This document shows positions 6,466 to 6,909 of a DNA stretch of 6,909 nucleotides, one piece after another. The stretch is from Candidatus Delongbacteria bacterium (GTDB lineage: Bacteria > JAGOEH01). Location: assembly GCA_017997825.1 (NCBI GenBank), contig JAGOEH010000166.1, positions 1-6,909 of the forward strand. Direction: 5' to 3'. The notes under the pieces were generated by a model, which was given only the letters and a program-made list of their open reading frames with translations, did not search any database and was not told the DNA's origin. Positions within the stretch are counted from its first letter, which is position 1; every line of letters begins with the position of its first letter. The translations under genes were made by a program, and so were the position numbers.

Positions 6466-6909
6466 AGCTTTCCTGGACAATCTGATCGATGCTGGCCTGA
6501 TTTTTTATGGATTTGTCCATCGAGGCATTTTGATCATAAGTCCCTTTTTTATCATCAACGTCAATCGAAAAATGCTCAATGATATCGCCCAGCGATTTGC
6601 TGATATCAATCAGAATCCCGCGGGCGGCATTCAACTGCTGGGTGGTAATGTCCTGAAACTGCAAATCGGAAAAAATGTCGCTCATCAGGTTCTGATTGGC
6701 GGTATTGGTTTCCAATATCTGGTCATAGGACAAAGGATCAGGCTTTTGGTCGGGATTATCCTTGATGGTCTGAACCATCGTTTGGATCCGGGATGAATTA
6801 TCCAGAATGGTATCGATTCGATCCCTGATGGACCTGGTGGTGTTTTCGGTTTCCTGCGCTACGTTCTCTATTTTATTTTTAGCGGTCGGCATGCTTTCAA
6901 GACTTCGTT
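6455..6909 (-). CDS. cheZ: CheZ-like chemotaxis protein phosphatase (partial, N-terminus beyond right edge)
   Basis: The frame stays open through the right edge (it reads R-S-L-E-S before the first Met), and no Shine-Dalgarno sequence precedes that Met at 6890-6892. I therefore treat the gene as continuing upstream. CheZ removes phosphate from CheY-P. MPTAKNKIENVAQETENTT aligns by eye with the E. coli segment IPDARDRLYYVVQMTAQAA. DLQFQDITTQQL matches the catalytic AQDFQDLTGQVI, keeping the Asp (143 in E. coli) and Gln (147) that act on CheY-P. A linker of about 30 polar residues then leads to a short C-terminal helix, QASIDQIVQESYGR. This occupies the place of the CheY-binding tail (SQDQVDDLLDSLGF), but the LL and LGF positions are changed. 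E. coli CheZ has 214 residues; about 150 are visible here. No other chemotaxis gene is in the window. The call rests on motif comparison from memory. Confidence 0.78.
   Translation of the reverse strand, partial: RSLESMPTAKNKIENVAQETENTTRSIRDRIDTILDNSSRIQTMVQTIKDNPDQKPDPLSYDQILETNTANQNLMSDIFSDLQFQDITTQQLNAARGILIDISKSLGDIIEHFSIDVDDKKGTYDQNASMDKSIKNQASIDQIVQESYGR
6471..6474 (-). promoter_or_regulatory. Ribosome binding site deciding the lpxH-like start
   Basis: AGGA followed by AAGCT and then ATG lies inside the last codons of the cheZ-like gene. It supports the ATG at 6463-6465, giving a protein that begins MVGDSIFVADMHF, the usual close placement of the first metal motif to the N-terminus. 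Confidence 0.6.

Noticed and set aside
6434-6796. 120-codon open frame on the plus strand
   Set aside because: It is antisense to the end of the cheZ-like gene and the start of the lpxH-like gene, both supported by motifs.
6890-6892. ATG as the true start of the cheZ-like gene
   Set aside because: The frame is open further upstream to the window edge, no ribosome site precedes this ATG, and the CheZ core alignment needs more N-terminal sequence.

Overview
The window is about 6.9 kb of moderate GC content, and every gene I can support lies on the minus strand. It therefore reads biologically from the right edge to the left edge. Both edges cut through a gene. Nothing in it is an IS element, phage gene, CRISPR array, tRNA or rRNA. 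The genes point to a diderm (Gram-negative) bacterium: an LpxH-like lipid A enzyme, a signal peptide-bearing BatD-like membrane protein, a membrane-anchored SurA/PpiC-type chaperone, and a CheZ-type chemotaxis phosphatase. The LpxH-like protein has the longer signatures I associate with Bacteroidetes-type homologues, while CheZ is best known from proteobacteria. I cannot place the phylum from sequence alone; a deltaproteobacterial-type or candidate-phylum genome would fit.

Right half (about 3851-6909), in transcription order: the 3' part of a cheZ-like gene; an lpxH-like metallophosphoesterase overlapping it by 11 bases; cysS (cysteinyl-tRNA synthetase) 10 bases further on; and an unrecognised 141-residue protein 19 bases after cysS. 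The tight spacing suggests one transcript joining unrelated housekeeping functions.

A 139-base AT-rich gap (3712-3850) is the only sizeable non-coding stretch. It contains a small hairpin but no convincing intrinsic terminator or sigma70 promoter. It probably separates two transcription units.

Left half (1-3711): a compact Bat-like operon. Its order is a short BatD-like membrane protein (TTG start), a MoxR AAA+ ATPase (4-base stop/start overlap), a DUF58 von Willebrand-like protein, and a membrane-anchored TPR protein. The TPR protein runs into a SurA/PpiC-type N-terminal domain and is cut by the left edge. MoxR with DUF58 is a recurrent pairing of a chaperone-like ATPase with a metal-ion-binding (MIDAS) adaptor. 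The BatD-like and TPR/PPIase proteins would carry this module to the membrane and periplasm, so an envelope-protein quality-control or maturation role is the natural inference. I see no dramatic novel system. The most interesting points are the reduced Bat operon with a periplasmic foldase, the uncharacterised protein after cysS, and an approximately threefold excess of GATC sites across the window.
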